From: Paracoccaceae bacterium
GTDB lineage: Bacteria; Pseudomonadota; Alphaproteobacteria; Rhodobacterales; Rhodobacteraceae
Length of the DNA: 64,000 bases
Assembly (NCBI GenBank): GCA_022843025.1
Contig: JALHOL010000001.1
Coordinates: 682,001-746,000 of the forward strand
Reading direction: 5' to 3'
Below are positions 34,950-44,596 of this stretch, one piece after another. Below the pieces are notes generated by a model. It saw nothing but the letters and a program-made list of their open reading frames with translations. It had not been told where the DNA came from and ran no database searches. The translations under genes and the position numbers were made by a program. Numbering within the stretch: the first letter of the stretch is position 1; every line of letters starts with the position of its first letter.

Positions 34950-35528
34950 CTAGTCGCCGACCGCGTCGCGCCAATGGCGGCGGCAGAGGCTGACATAGGT
35001 TTCATTCCCGCCGATCACCACCTGTTCGCCTGCGGTCAGCGCCTTGCCGTCGGGGCCGCGGCGGATGACCATGGTGGCCTTTTTCCCGCAATGGCAGATC
35101 GTGCGGACCTCGCGCATTTCATCCGCCCATGCCAGCAGGGCGGCAGAGCCGGGGAAGAGGTTGCCCTGAAAATCCACCCGCAGGCCGTAGCACATGACGG
35201 GGACCTTCAGATCATCCACGGCGCGGGCGAGTTGCCAGACCTGATCCTTTGACAGGAACTGCGCCTCATCCACAAAGACACAGGCGACGGGGCTTTGGGC
35301 CAATCTTGCCTGCAATTTCAGATACATGTCATCGCCGGGGGCGAAGGTATCGGCGGGTTCGCCGATGCCGATGCGCGATGCGATGCGGCCCTGGCCTGCG
35401 CGGTTGTCGAATTGTGCGGTGATCAGATAGGTGGCCATGCCCCCCTCGCGGTAGTTGTGCGAGGCTTGCAGGAGCAGGGTCGATTTCCCTGCATTCATGG
35501 TGGAGTAGTGGAAGTAGAGCTTGGCCAT
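34950..35528 (-). CDS. tdk: Thymidine kinase (type II)
   Basis: Phosphorylates thymidine to dTMP, complementing the nucleoside salvage operon at 25 kb. It has 192 residues. The P-loop is MNAGKST (about 11-17), the Walker B-like FVDEAQFLS (about 86-94) is intact, and the zinc-type lasso region retains CHCGKKA and the C-terminal SLCRRHW. ATG 35528 is the only good start. Confidence 0.96.
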   Translation of the reverse strand: MAKLYFHYSTMNAGKSTLLLQASHNYREGGMATYLITAQFDNRAGQGRIASRIGIGEPADTFAPGDDMYLKLQARLAQSPVACVFVDEAQFLSKDQVWQLARAVDDLKVPVMCYGLRVDFQGNLFPGSAALLAWADEMREVRTICHCGKKATMVIRRGPDGKALTAGEQVVIGGNETYVSLCRRHWRDAVGD

Positions 35529-35634
35529 GCGGGGGGATTAACGCATTGGCCAGCGCCTTGGAAGGGGTGAGGAGCGGGCGGGGCCGCCCCCCTGTGGGTT
35601 CCTATGCCCGACCGCCGGGTTGGCGGCAGCCGGG

Positions 35635-35658
35635 TTTGGGTATTTTTGCCAAGGTGAA
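35635..35658 (-). repeat. Intergenic repeat, module B
   Basis: TTTGGGTATTTTTGCCAAGG (35635-35654) followed by TGAA, in the 171-base gap between tdk and the helicase gene. No gene is visible in this gap. Confidence 0.6.
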
Positions 35659-35699
35659 ACGGCAGGGGCGCGCTTGGCGTCCCTGCGGTGCTGGTCCTG

Positions 35700-37064
35700 T
35701 CAGGCCGGGCGGCGATTGCCTTGCTGGCGGGGTTTGCCCGAATTGCCCGAACGGGTGGGGGATTGGCCGCCACCGGCGGGGCGGGCGGGTTTGGCGCCCT
35801 GGCGCGGTTGCGGCTTGGGGGCCTGGGATTTGTGTTCTGGACGGCCCCCCTGCGGCTTGCCCTGTCCCGGACGGCCACCCGGGCGGCCACCGCGGTTCTG
35901 GTTGGGTTTGGGCGCGGCTGCGACCACATCTGCGGCCCAAGGCGCGCCGCCGACCACCGGGATCGGCTTTTTCAGAACCTTTTCAATGGCCTGAAGTTCC
36001 CCCATCTCAGCCGGGGCGCAGAAGGCGATGGCGTTGCCTTCGGCCCCTGCACGGGCGGTGCGGCCGATGCGGTGGACATAGTTTTCCGGCACATTGGGCA
36101 GGTCGTAGTTGTAGACGTGGCGCACGCCGGGAATGTCGATCCCGCGGGCGGCGACATCGGTGGCCACGAGCACATCCATCTGGCCATTGCGGAATTCGGT
36201 CAGGGTGCGGTCACGCTGCCCCTGGCTTTTGTTGCCGTGGATGGAGCCCACGGTAAAACCCCATGCGGCCAACAGCTTGCACAGTTTTTCTGAGCCGTGT
36301 TTGGTGCGGCCAAAGACCAGCGCCTGTTCGCCGGGGTGTTTCTTGAGGTATTCCTCAAGAAGCTTGGCCTTGTCGCCATTGGGGATGAAGTGGACGCCCT
36401 GCACGATCTTTTCCACCGGTTTGCCCGGGGGGGCCACCTGCACGCGGACGGGATCGCGGAGATAGGTGCCGGCGATTTCCTCGATATCCTTGGGCATCGT
36501 GGCGGAGAACAGAAGTGTTTGTCTTTTCACGGGAATATGCTTGGCGATTTTGCGCAGGGCATGGATGAACCCCATGTCCAGCATGTGATCCGCCTCATCC
36601 AGCACGAGGTAGCCGGTGGCCTGAAGCGTGACATCGCCGCGCTCCAGCAGGTCGATCAGGCGGCCGGGGGTGGCGACCAGCACATCGGTGCCGCGCGCAA
36701 GGGCCATGGCTTGGCGGTTGAGGGACGCGCCGCCGACGACGGTGGTCACCTTGACGGCGGTGCCTTTGGTGAAAATGGTAAGGTTATCAGAGATTTGCGT
36801 CACCAGTTCCCGCGTGGGGGCAAGGATCAGGGCGCGCACGTTCTTTGGCCCCGGCGGGTGGCCGATATCCAGCAGGCGGTGCAGCAGCGGCAGGCCGAAG
36901 GCCGCCGTCTTGCCGGTGCCGGTCTGGGCGAGGCCCATCAGATCGCGGCCTTTCATGATCTGCGGGATCGCTTCCACCTGAATTGGGGTGGGCATCTGGA
37001 GGTTGGTTTTTTCAAGCGCTTTCAAGAGCTTGGGCGACAGGCCGAGATCGGCGAATGTGGTCAT
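35700..37064 (-). CDS. rhlE: DEAD-box ATP-dependent RNA helicase (RhlE-like)
   Basis: A 454-residue RNA helicase. It begins with the Q motif (FADLGLSPKLLKALEKTN, MPTPIQVEAIP), then Walker A AQTGTGKTAA (about 46-55), PTRELV, the DEAD box in VLDEADHMLDMGF (about 153-165), SAT, and the C-terminal VATDVAARGIDIPG and HRIGRTARAG. The last ~70 residues are a Gly/Pro/Arg/Lys-rich tail typical of RhlE-type enzymes acting in ribosome assembly or RNA decay. The exact subfamily is inferred. Confidence 0.93.
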   Translation of the reverse strand: MTTFADLGLSPKLLKALEKTNLQMPTPIQVEAIPQIMKGRDLMGLAQTGTGKTAAFGLPLLHRLLDIGHPPGPKNVRALILAPTRELVTQISDNLTIFTKGTAVKVTTVVGGASLNRQAMALARGTDVLVATPGRLIDLLERGDVTLQATGYLVLDEADHMLDMGFIHALRKIAKHIPVKRQTLLFSATMPKDIEEIAGTYLRDPVRVQVAPPGKPVEKIVQGVHFIPNGDKAKLLEEYLKKHPGEQALVFGRTKHGSEKLCKLLAAWGFTVGSIHGNKSQGQRDRTLTEFRNGQMDVLVATDVAARGIDIPGVRHVYNYDLPNVPENYVHRIGRTARAGAEGNAIAFCAPAEMGELQAIEKVLKKPIPVVGGAPWAADVVAAAPKPNQNRGGRPGGRPGQGKPQGGRPEHKSQAPKPQPRQGAKPARPAGGGQSPTRSGNSGKPRQQGNRRPA

Positions 37065-37271
37065 GACATGGTCTTTCCGGCCCTGTTCAAAGGGGCCAAA
37101 GGGGCCGCAGCAAAGGCGGCCAGTGGCAGGGATGCGCCGATTGCGCGGCGCGGAACCCCTGCGTGAAGGTGGGAACCTGTGGCCCGATCCGGCTCCCCAT
37201 TGGGGCTGCTCACGCGGCAGCGGAGGGCGGGCGTAGGGGGCACATGGGGCCTTTCGGTTGAAAAGTCAACC

Positions 37272-37319
37272 GTGCAGCGCGTGGTGCAGATGGCGGTGCA
37301 GACGGGCGTATGCACGCAG
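37272..37319 (+). repeat. Four 12-bp GTGCAG-type units (copy 2)
   Basis: Units start at 37272, 37284, 37296 and 37308; the first three are GTGCAG-x6 and the fourth is degenerate. The array matches the copy at 15233 over most bases, and GTTAACC follows at about 37341 as it does there. It lies in the 327-base gap between rhlE and the BrnA-like gene. The rest of that gap is GC-rich and shows no gene. Confidence 0.6.
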
Positions 37320-37391
37320 AGGGCGGTGGGGGAGGGGTTGGTTAACCGCCTTTTGGCAGGGTTTGCGCCGGATTTGTGCGGGGGGCGGCGG

Positions 37392-37853
37392 ATGGAACCG
37401 GGCGGGATGCGGGGCAAGCGGGCGGAGAACTACCACTACATGGCCGATGCGATGCGGCGGCTGGAATGGGACCTGCACCATACGATCGAGGCGACGGGGC
37501 GTATTCCGCTGGAATGGCACCAGATCGCGCAGGAACCCGTGCGGCAGGGCGCGGAGCGGGTGGCGATCCGGCTGGACCGGGATGTGCTGCGGTTCTTTCG
37601 GTCGATGGGGCCGGGCTATGGGCCCCGGATCAACCTGGTGCTGCGGACCTATATGCATGCGCGGCTGGCGGGGGTGATCCGGGGGGCCGAGACGGCGCCG
37701 GAGTTCCGCTTTTCGGTCGCTCCGGAGCGGCCGCTGTGGGGCGAGACGGCGGCAGGGCTGGGGGCTGGGCCGGGGCCGGATGAGGTGGAGCGGGGGGCAG
37801 AGGCAGCGGCGCGGGCGGCGGAGCGGGTGAAGGCGGCGCGGGTGGGGGGGTAG
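37392..37853 (+). CDS. BrnA-like antitoxin without an adjacent toxin
   Basis: A 153-residue protein. Residues about 50-95 (ERVAIRLDRDVLRFFRSMGP then GYGPRINLVLRTYMHARLAG) match the BrnA antitoxin pattern, a ribbon-helix-helix DNA-binding fold. The N-terminal half has MADAMRRLEWDLHHTIE, and the C-terminal 40 residues are Gly/Ala/Glu-rich. BrnA normally follows brnT in an operon; no BrnT-like ORF is seen on either side. It may be an orphan regulator. ATG 37392 is chosen; ATG 37407 is also possible. Confidence 0.7.
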   Translation: MEPGGMRGKRAENYHYMADAMRRLEWDLHHTIEATGRIPLEWHQIAQEPVRQGAERVAIRLDRDVLRFFRSMGPGYGPRINLVLRTYMHARLAGVIRGAETAPEFRFSVAPERPLWGETAAGLGAGPGPDEVERGAEAAARAAERVKAARVGG

Positions 37854-37971
37854 TCAAACAGACATCATATACTGTCGCAAAGGTCTTTTCCGATCTAGGC
37901 TGTTGATTTCTTCGCCGAAGCGTCCTTAGCTCTCAAGGGGTTTGACTAAGGTTGGCATAGTCGAGGTATAC

Positions 37972-38937
37972 ATGTTGTTCATACTTTTCGTGATCGTAAT
38001 GTTCTTGCTGTTCTTTGCAGTTTTTGGAATTCTTTCTGCAATTCCGACCTCGCAACGCAGCTCCTCCACTTGGATTCCGGGAGCCATTGTTTCAGCACTT
38101 GTTCTTGTGGCCTTGATTTGGGCAGTAACGCCAATACTGATACCTCAGATGGTCGAATCAATTGACTCATCTTGGCGGGACCAGATGCATGTTTTCGCGT
38201 CATTTGGTGACATGTTTGGTGCGACTACGTCGCTCTTTTCAGGGTTGGCATTTTTGGGTTTGATTGCCACGCTAGTGATGCAGGGTAGGGAGCTTTCGTT
38301 GCAAAGGGAAGATCTTAAACTTAACAGAAAAGAATTGTCGCTCACTCGTGGCGAGGTCCGATTGCAGCGGTTTGAGAATACACTTTTTGGATTAATTCGG
38401 CAGCTTAACGAACACGTTCTTACAATGCAGGCGAGTTTTGGATATATGGAAAGTTCGGAGATTTTTGCTGGCCGCCGATATATTAAAGAGATCGCTGAAT
38501 CTCTTCCAGACCAGTTCTATGGAAGACAAGAGTACATAGATGATCATGGGAAGAAGAAAGTTCGCCAATACCAGCGTGAGCTTTGTGCGCAGATAGAAGA
38601 GTATGAAGAAATTTTCTCAAGGAGACTTGAGGCCGATTTCGCACCATACATGCGCTTACTTTATGGAATCTTTCGTCATATTGAGACGGCAAAAATTACT
38701 GAAGATCAGAGAAAGATGTACTCCAGATTTGTTCGTGCACAATTGAGTTCGGCGGAGCTTAAGTTCATACTTTTCGACTGCGCTTCTGGAGTAGGTAAAG
38801 ACTTTCAAGATTGGATAGTGAAATATGGGTTACTAAAGCATCTTCCTAAGTCAACTCGTGAGGCGAATCCAAACCTAGTAAGTATTTATCCTGAAGGGGC
38901 TTTTGAGCTTATTCCTGTGCCTCATGTTGAAATCTAA
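37972..38937 (+). CDS. Putative phage abortive-infection membrane protein (putAbiC-like)
   Basis: A 321-residue protein with two N-terminal TM helices (about 2-24 and 35-60), a third hydrophobic stretch (about 75-97), then a coiled-coil-like segment (REDLKLNRKELSLTRGEVRL, about 107-126) and a cytosolic helical domain. The C-terminal part (MRLLYGIFRHIETAKITEDQ, then RKMYSRFVRAQLSSAELKFI) matches the putative phage abortive-infection family (putAbiC type). The DNA is markedly AT-rich and uses codons rare in its neighbours, indicating recent transfer. GAGG lies 5 bases before ATG 37972; a TTG at 37942 is in frame. Activity is inferred. Confidence 0.8.
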   Translation: MLFILFVIVMFLLFFAVFGILSAIPTSQRSSSTWIPGAIVSALVLVALIWAVTPILIPQMVESIDSSWRDQMHVFASFGDMFGATTSLFSGLAFLGLIATLVMQGRELSLQREDLKLNRKELSLTRGEVRLQRFENTLFGLIRQLNEHVLTMQASFGYMESSEIFAGRRYIKEIAESLPDQFYGRQEYIDDHGKKKVRQYQRELCAQIEEYEEIFSRRLEADFAPYMRLLYGIFRHIETAKITEDQRKMYSRFVRAQLSSAELKFILFDCASGVGKDFQDWIVKYGLLKHLPKSTREANPNLVSIYPEGAFELIPVPHVEI

Positions 38938-39053
38938 AATGGCTCACGTTCTTATGCAAATTGATTGCCATGTGAATTGATGTCTTAAATCCAAATGCCT
39001 TTCCTGTTGAGAAAAGAACTTCCAGTCTTATCGTTTTCTGACAATTTGCATTT

Positions 39054-42000
39054 CTACCCCTGCAACGTCCTGACGCCATACCCCTCACCCCGTGCCTTCA
39101 TTGCCGCGACCGCCGCGATCGAGGCCGCTGCGGTCGTGAAGTAGGGGATCTTGTCCATCAGGGCGACGCGGCGGATGTCGCGGCTGTCGCTCACGGCTTG
39201 GGTGCCTTCGGTGGTGTTCATCACCAGCGCGATGTCGCCGTTTTTCAGGCGGTCGACTATGTTGGGGCGGCCTTCATAGACTTTGTTCACGGCCTCGGCC
39301 TTTACACCCTGACCTTTCAGCCAGTCGGCGGTGCCTTTGGTGGCCACGATGTGGAAGCCCATGGTGATGAGGTCGCGCGCGGCGGCGGCGAGGGCTTCGG
39401 ATTTGTCCATGTCCTTGACGGAAAGGAAGACGCGGCCTGACTCGGGCAGGATGGTGCCTGCGCCCATCTGGGCCTTGAGGAAGGCCAGCGCGAAGGTGCG
39501 GTCCCAGCCCATCACCTCACCCGTGGAGCGCATTTCCGGCCCGAGGACTGGGTCCACGCCGGGGAAGCGGGCGAAGGGGAGGACGGCCTCTTTGACCGAG
39601 AACCACGGGGTGTGGGGATCGGCCAGCGTGAGCGGGTCTGCCAGTGGCAGGTCGGTGTCGGGGCCGACATCGGCGGCATAGGGCGCGCGCATCGGGAAGT
39701 TCGACAGCGGCTCACCTGCCATCAGCCGTGCGGCGATGGAGGCGATGGCAGAGTCGGTCGCCTTGGCCACGAAGGGCACGGTGCGGGAAGCGCGGGGGTT
39801 CACCTCAAGGACATAGATCGTGCCGTCCTTGATGGCGAATTGCACGTTCATCAGCCCCACGACATTGAGCGCGAGGGCCATTTGCACGGTCTGGCGTTTC
39901 AGTTCGGTGATGATGTCGGCGCTGAGCGAATGGGGCGGCAGGCAGCAGGCGCTATCGCCTGAATGGACCCCGGCCTCTTCGATATGTTCCATGATGCCCG
40001 CGACATGGACGTGCTTGCCGTCGGACAGGGCATCGACGTCAACCTCGATGGCGCCGGACAGGTAGCTGTCCAAGAGGACCGGGCTGTCGCCCGAGACCTG
40101 CACGGCGGTGCGGATGTAGCGTTCCAGCTGGGCGTCGTCGCGGATGATTTCCATCGCGCGGCCGCCGAGGACGAAGGAGGGGCGGATGACGAGGGGGTAG
40201 CCGACGTGCTGCGCCACGGCGAAGGCCTCATCCCGCGAACGGGCGGTGCCGTTGACGGGCTGTTTCAGGCCGAGGGAGTGGAGAAGCTGCTGGAAGCGTT
40301 CGCGGTCTTCGGCAAGGTCGATGGCATCGGGCGTGGTGCCGAGGATCGGGATGCCCTCTTCATGCAGGGCATTGGCGAGTTTCAGCGGCGTCTGGCCGCC
40401 GAATTGCACGATGACGCCATGCAGGGTGCCGTTGTCCTGCTCCACGCGAAGGATTTCCAGCACGTGTTCCAGTGTCAGCGGTTCGAAGTAGAGGCGATCC
40501 GAGGTGTCGTAATCCGTCGACACGGTTTCGGGGTTGCAGTTGACCATGATGGTCTCATAGCCCGCCGCGGTGAGCGCGTAGCAGGCGTGGACGCAGCAAT
40601 AATCGAACTCGATCCCCTGACCGATGCGGTTGGGGCCACCGCCGAGGATGACGACCTTTTTGGCCCTGGACGGCCGGGCTTCGCATTCCACATCGCCCAT
40701 GACGGGGGATTCATAGGTGGAATACATGTAGGGGGTTTGCGCCTCGAACTCGGCGGCGCAGGTGTCGATGCGTTTGAAGACGGCGGTGACGCCGAGACGG
40801 GTGCGCGCGCGGCGAACCTGGCCTTCGTCGCGGCCTGTGAGTTTGGCAAGGCGGGCATCGGTGAAGCCCATCATCTTGATCCGGCGCAGGGCATCGGCGG
40901 TGACGGGCAGGCCGGATTTGCGGATGTCGGCCTCGGCGTCGATGATTTCGCGGATGCGGGACAGGAACCACGGATCAAAGGCGGTGATGGCGTTGATGTC
41001 GTCATTCGAAAAGCCGTGGCGCATGGCCTGGGCGATGACGCGGAGACGGTCGGGTGTCGCCTCGGACAGGGCTTTTGAGATGGCGGCGCGGTCGGGTGCG
41101 CCGGGAATGGCGATCTCGTCAAAGCCGGTAAGGCCGGTTTCGAGGGAGGCGAGCGCTTTTTGCAGGGATTCGTGGATGGTGCGGCCGATGGCCATCACCT
41201 CACCCACAGATTTCATCGCGGTGGTGAGGTTGGGGATGGAGCCGGGGAATTTTTCAAAGGCGAAACGGGGGATCTTGGTGACGACATAGTCGATGGACGG
41301 CTCGAAACTGGCGGGCGTCACCTTGGTGATGTCATTGTCCAGCTCATCCAGCGTGTAGCCGACGGCGAGTTTGGCGGCGATTTTCGCGATGGGGAACCCG
41401 GTGGCTTTGGAGGCCAGTGCCGAGGAGCGGGAGACGCGGGGGTTCATCTCGATCACCACCATGCGGCCATCGGCGGGGTTGATGGCCCATTGCACGTTGG
41501 AGCCGCCGGTCTCTACCCCGATCTCGCGCAGCACGGCGATAGAGCCGTTGCGCATGATCTGATATTCCTTGTCGGTCAGTGTCAGGGCAGGGGCGACGGT
41601 GATGGAGTCGCCCGTATGCACGCCCATCGGATCGACGTTTTCGATGGCGCAGACGATGATGGCGTTGTCGGCGCGGTCGCGGACGACCTCCATCTCGAAT
41701 TCCTTCCAGCCGAGAAGGGATTCGTCGACGAGAACCTGCGCGACGGGGCTGGCCTCGAGGCCCGATTTCACGATGGCCTCATAATCATCGCGGTTATAGG
41801 CGACGCCGCCGCCGGTGCCGCCAAGCGTGAAGGCAGGGCGGATGATGGCAGGGAGGCCCACATATTCGATGGCGGCGATCGCCTCGGCCAGACCGGCGGC
41901 GATGTCATATTTGCCGTTGGCAAGTTTGGGGGCGGCGATGATCGTGGCCTTGGGGTTTTCCAGACCGATGCGGTCCATCGCTTCGCGGAACAGCTTGCGG

Positions 42001-42383
42001 TCTTCGGCCATTTCGATGGCCTGCCGGTTTGCGCCGATAAGCTGCACGCCGAATTTTTCCAAGACGCCCAGATCAGCCAGCGCCAGCGCGGTGTTCAGCC
42101 CGGTCTGCCCGCCCATGGTGGGAAGGAGCGCATCGGGGCGTTCTTTCTCGATGATCTTGGCGACAACCTCGGGGGTGATCGGTTCGATATAGGTGGCGTC
42201 GGCCAGACCCGGATCGGTCATGATCGTGGCGGGGTTGGAGTTGACGAGGATGACGCGGTAGCCTTCCTCACGCAGGGCCTTGCACGCCTGTGCGCCGGAG
42301 TAATCGAACTCGCAGGCCTGCCCGATGACGATGGGACCGGCGCCGATGATCATGATGGAGGAGATATCGGTTCTTTTCGGCAT
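39054..42383 (-). CDS. carB: Carbamoyl-phosphate synthase large subunit
   Basis: Makes carbamoyl phosphate from glutamine-derived ammonia, bicarbonate and two ATP for arginine and pyrimidine synthesis. It has 1109 residues, full length. Two homologous ATP-grasp halves are visible (about 1-400 and 560-935): [20 protein letters not shown] in the first and [20 protein letters not shown] in the second, each followed by EMNPR/EVNPR motifs. An oligomerisation domain lies between them, and the C-terminal MGS-like allosteric domain ends in GVRTLQG. ATG 42383 is chosen; a 22-codon extension is unsupported. carA is not in the window. Confidence 0.98.
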   Translation of the reverse strand: MPKRTDISSIMIIGAGPIVIGQACEFDYSGAQACKALREEGYRVILVNSNPATIMTDPGLADATYIEPITPEVVAKIIEKERPDALLPTMGGQTGLNTALALADLGVLEKFGVQLIGANRQAIEMAEDRKLFREAMDRIGLENPKATIIAAPKLANGKYDIAAGLAEAIAAIEYVGLPAIIRPAFTLGGTGGGVAYNRDDYEAIVKSGLEASPVAQVLVDESLLGWKEFEMEVVRDRADNAIIVCAIENVDPMGVHTGDSITVAPALTLTDKEYQIMRNGSIAVLREIGVETGGSNVQWAINPADGRMVVIEMNPRVSRSSALASKATGFPIAKIAAKLAVGYTLDELDNDITKVTPASFEPSIDYVVTKIPRFAFEKFPGSIPNLTTAMKSVGEVMAIGRTIHESLQKALASLETGLTGFDEIAIPGAPDRAAISKALSEATPDRLRVIAQAMRHGFSNDDINAITAFDPWFLSRIREIIDAEADIRKSGLPVTADALRRIKMMGFTDARLAKLTGRDEGQVRRARTRLGVTAVFKRIDTCAAEFEAQTPYMYSTYESPVMGDVECEARPSRAKKVVILGGGPNRIGQGIEFDYCCVHACYALTAAGYETIMVNCNPETVSTDYDTSDRLYFEPLTLEHVLEILRVEQDNGTLHGVIVQFGGQTPLKLANALHEEGIPILGTTPDAIDLAEDRERFQQLLHSLGLKQPVNGTARSRDEAFAVAQHVGYPLVIRPSFVLGGRAMEIIRDDAQLERYIRTAVQVSGDSPVLLDSYLSGAIEVDVDALSDGKHVHVAGIMEHIEEAGVHSGDSACCLPPHSLSADIITELKRQTVQMALALNVVGLMNVQFAIKDGTIYVLEVNPRASRTVPFVAKATDSAIASIAARLMAGEPLSNFPMRAPYAADVGPDTDLPLADPLTLADPHTPWFSVKEAVLPFARFPGVDPVLGPEMRSTGEVMGWDRTFALAFLKAQMGAGTILPESGRVFLSVKDMDKSEALAAAARDLITMGFHIVATKGTADWLKGQGVKAEAVNKVYEGRPNIVDRLKNGDIALVMNTTEGTQAVSDSRDIRRVALMDKIPYFTTAAASIAAVAAMKARGEGYGVRTLQG

Positions 42384-42515
42384 GGTCCTGTCCCGCATGT
42401 GCCATCCCGCGGCGGTGGGCTGCGGGAGGTGGATTCGTGATACGCGCAAATTGACGGGGGTTTAGGGGAGTGGAGGGCGCGGCGCAAGCGGTTGTGGGTG
42501 CGCGGGGCGCGACCC

Positions 42516-42559
42516 CAAATTCGTTGGAACGAATTTGCAAATTTCTTCGAAGAAATTTG
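42516..42559. repeat. Two tandem perfect palindromes in the carB-pabB divergent region
   Basis: CAAATTCGTT-GG-AACGAATTTG (42516-42537) is followed by CAAATTTCTT-CG-AAGAAATTTG (42538-42559). It shares the architecture and second unit of the copy at 34903, but here lies between two 5' ends, so simple termination does not explain it. Confidence 0.75.
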
Positions 42560-42684
42560 GGCCGCTGTGTCGTCGGCGAGGGCGGTTCGGGGCGGCGGGG
42601 TGTCGCAGGCGGGCTGGTCGGGGGGCGGGGGGGGTGTTATCTCCTGCCGCAACTGTCAGCACGACATAGTACGGGGCGCGGCGC

Positions 42685-43824
42685 GTGATCCTTTTCGAAC
42701 ATGGTCCCGGTGGCGGGGCGGCGCTCTTTGCCGCGCCGCGCGAGGTCATTCTTGCGCGGCGGGCGGATGAGGTGCGGGCCGCGCTGGCGCGCGCGGATGC
42801 GGCGCGGGCGGCGGGGGCCTGGGTGGCGGGCTATGTCGCCTATGAGGCGGGCTATGCGCTGGAGCCAAAGCTGGCGCGGCTGATGCCCGCGCGGCGGCCC
42901 GGGCCGCTGGTGGCGCTGGGGGTGTTCGACGCACCGCAAGATGCCGGGGCGGTGCTGGCGCAGGCGGCCGAGGGGGCCAGTGCGGCGCGGCTGTCGCGGC
43001 TGCGGCGGGGGATCACGCGGGCGGGTTACGGCGCGGCTTTTGCCAAGGTGGCGGCCTATATCGCGGCGGGGGATTGCTATCAGATCAACCTGACCTTTCC
43101 GCTTTCGGCGCGGCTGGAGGCGGGCACGGCGCTGGGCCTGTTCGGCGCGCTGCGGGCGCGGCAGAGCGTGGGATATGGTGTGTTCTGCGATCTGGGTGTC
43201 GGGCCGGTGGTGATGTCACGCTCACCCGAGTTGTTTTTCCGGATCGAGGGCGGGGTGATTTCCGCCCGGCCTATGAAGGGGACCGCGCCGCGCGACCCTG
43301 ATCCGGTGCGCGATGCGGCCTTGGCGGCGGAATTGGCAGTGTCGGAAAAGGCGCGGGCCGAGAATCTGATGATCGTTGATCTGCTGCGCAACGATATCGC
43401 GCGGATCTCTGAGGTGGGGTCGGTGAAGGTACCCGAGCTTTATGCGGTGGAGCCTTTTGCGACCGTGCATCAGATGAGTTCGACCGTGACCGGGCGGCTG
43501 GTGGCGGGGGCCGATCTGGCGGGGTTGATGGCGGCGCTGTTTCCCTGCGGGTCGATCACCGGGGCGCCGAAAATCCGGGCGATGGAGATCATCCGCGAGG
43601 TCGAGGGGCGTGCGCGGGGTGTCTATTGCGGGGCGATGGGGTGGATGGCCCCGGATGGCGATGCGGTGTGGAATGTAGCGATCCGCACGCTGTCGCTGTT
43701 TCCGCAGGGCCGTGTCGCGCTGAATGTGGGCGGCGGGGTGGTGCATGATTCCACGGCCCAGGGCGAATGGGAGGAGGCGCTGTGGAAGGCGCGTTACGCG
43801 GAAGGGCTGGCGACGCCCGGCTGA
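42685..43824 (+). CDS. pabB: Aminodeoxychorismate synthase component I
   Basis: Converts chorismate plus ammonia to 4-amino-4-deoxychorismate for folate synthesis. It has 379 residues, a chorismate-binding domain with a shortened N-terminus. ARPMKGTAPR (about 194-203), ENLMIVDLLRNDIAR (about 226-240), FPCGSITGAPK (about 288-298) and GVYCGAMGW are the conserved active-site segments. Component II (pabA) is not adjacent. pabC overlaps its 3' end. Confidence 0.93.
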   Translation: MILFEHGPGGGAALFAAPREVILARRADEVRAALARADAARAAGAWVAGYVAYEAGYALEPKLARLMPARRPGPLVALGVFDAPQDAGAVLAQAAEGASAARLSRLRRGITRAGYGAAFAKVAAYIAAGDCYQINLTFPLSARLEAGTALGLFGALRARQSVGYGVFCDLGVGPVVMSRSPELFFRIEGGVISARPMKGTAPRDPDPVRDAALAAELAVSEKARAENLMIVDLLRNDIARISEVGSVKVPELYAVEPFATVHQMSSTVTGRLVAGADLAGLMAALFPCGSITGAPKIRAMEIIREVEGRARGVYCGAMGWMAPDGDAVWNVAIRTLSLFPQGRVALNVGGGVVHDSTAQGEWEEALWKARYAEGLATPG

Positions 43825-44405
43825 TTGAGACAGCTTTGTGGGATGGCGCGGGCTTTCCCCGGCTGCCGCTGCATCTGGCGCGGTTGGCGGCGGGGGCGGG
43901 GGCCTTGGGTTTTGCCTGCGACGCGGGGGCGGTGCGGGCGGCGCTGATGGCGGCGGTGGCGGATGCGCCCGCGCGGGTGCGGCTGACGCTGGGGCCCGCG
44001 GGCGATTGCGACGTGACGGTGGCCCCTTTGCCGCCGGCCAAGGCAGAGTGGCGGGTCGGGCTGGCGGCAGAGCGGCTGGCATCAGACGATCCGTGGCTGC
44101 GGGTGAAATCGACGCGGCGCGGGGCCTATGATGCGGCGCGGGCGGCGCTGCCTGCGCGGCTGGATGAGGTGGTGCTGTGCAATGAGCGCGGTGAGGTTTG
44201 CGATGGCACGATCACCACGGTGTTCTTTGATCGCGGCGCGGGGATGCGGACGCCGCCCCTGAGCTGCGGGGTGTTGCCGGGGGTGTTGCGGGCGGAACTG
44301 GCGGTGCCGGAGGAGGTGTTGCTGGCGCGTGACTTGCCGCAGGTGCGGCTCTGGGTAGGCAATGCGCTGCGCGGGTTGATCCCGGCGGTCTGGGCGGGCG
44401 GCTGA
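43782..44405 (+). CDS. pabC: Class IV aminotransferase, probable aminodeoxychorismate lyase
   Basis: Class IV PLP protein that would release pyruvate from aminodeoxychorismate to give 4-aminobenzoate. It has about 207 residues. Signatures are RLIETALWDGAGF at the N-terminus, VKSTRRGAYDAARA with the PLP lysine (about 107), LCNERGEVCDGTITTVFF and the C-terminal LPGVLRAEL. Start: GTG 43782 follows GGAGGAGG by 4 bases; ATG 43767 is an alternative. Either start overlaps pabB, so the pair is co-translated. The family also contains branched-chain and D-amino acid aminotransferases, but context favours PabC. Confidence 0.85.
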   Translation: MEGALRGRAGDARLIETALWDGAGFPRLPLHLARLAAGAGALGFACDAGAVRAALMAAVADAPARVRLTLGPAGDCDVTVAPLPPAKAEWRVGLAAERLASDDPWLRVKSTRRGAYDAARAALPARLDEVVLCNERGEVCDGTITTVFFDRGAGMRTPPLSCGVLPGVLRAELAVPEEVLLARDLPQVRLWVGNALRGLIPAVWAGG

Positions 44406-44426
44406 AGGCTGTTTTGCTCAAGAACA

Positions 44427-44543
44427 GGGGGCGCGCGCCCCCCCTCTGGCCGCAGGCGGCCATTCACCCCCTGCGGATATTTGACCAAAGGAGAATGGGG
44501 GACGCTGTGCTGCCTCTCCTTTGCGGAAATATCCTCGGGGGGA
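44427..44543. repeat. Palindromic intergenic element between convergent genes
   Basis: A perfect palindrome GGGGGCGCGCGCCCCC (44427-44442) is followed by GGATATTTGACCAAAGGAGA (about 44475-44494) and its inverted near-copy TCTCCTTTGCGGAAATATCC (44515-44534). The layout resembles the paired module B elements at 50.5 and 58.4 kb, with diverged sequence. Confidence 0.55.
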
Positions 44544-44596
44544 GGCGCGGCACGCGCCGTGGGGGGCAGACGGCCCCCCTCCGACGGTCGTTTGTA

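Noticed and set aside
39963-42440. Long plus-strand frames (371 and 426 residues) antisense to carB
   Set aside because: Both lie entirely within carB, whose two ATP-grasp halves are clear, and have biased antisense composition.
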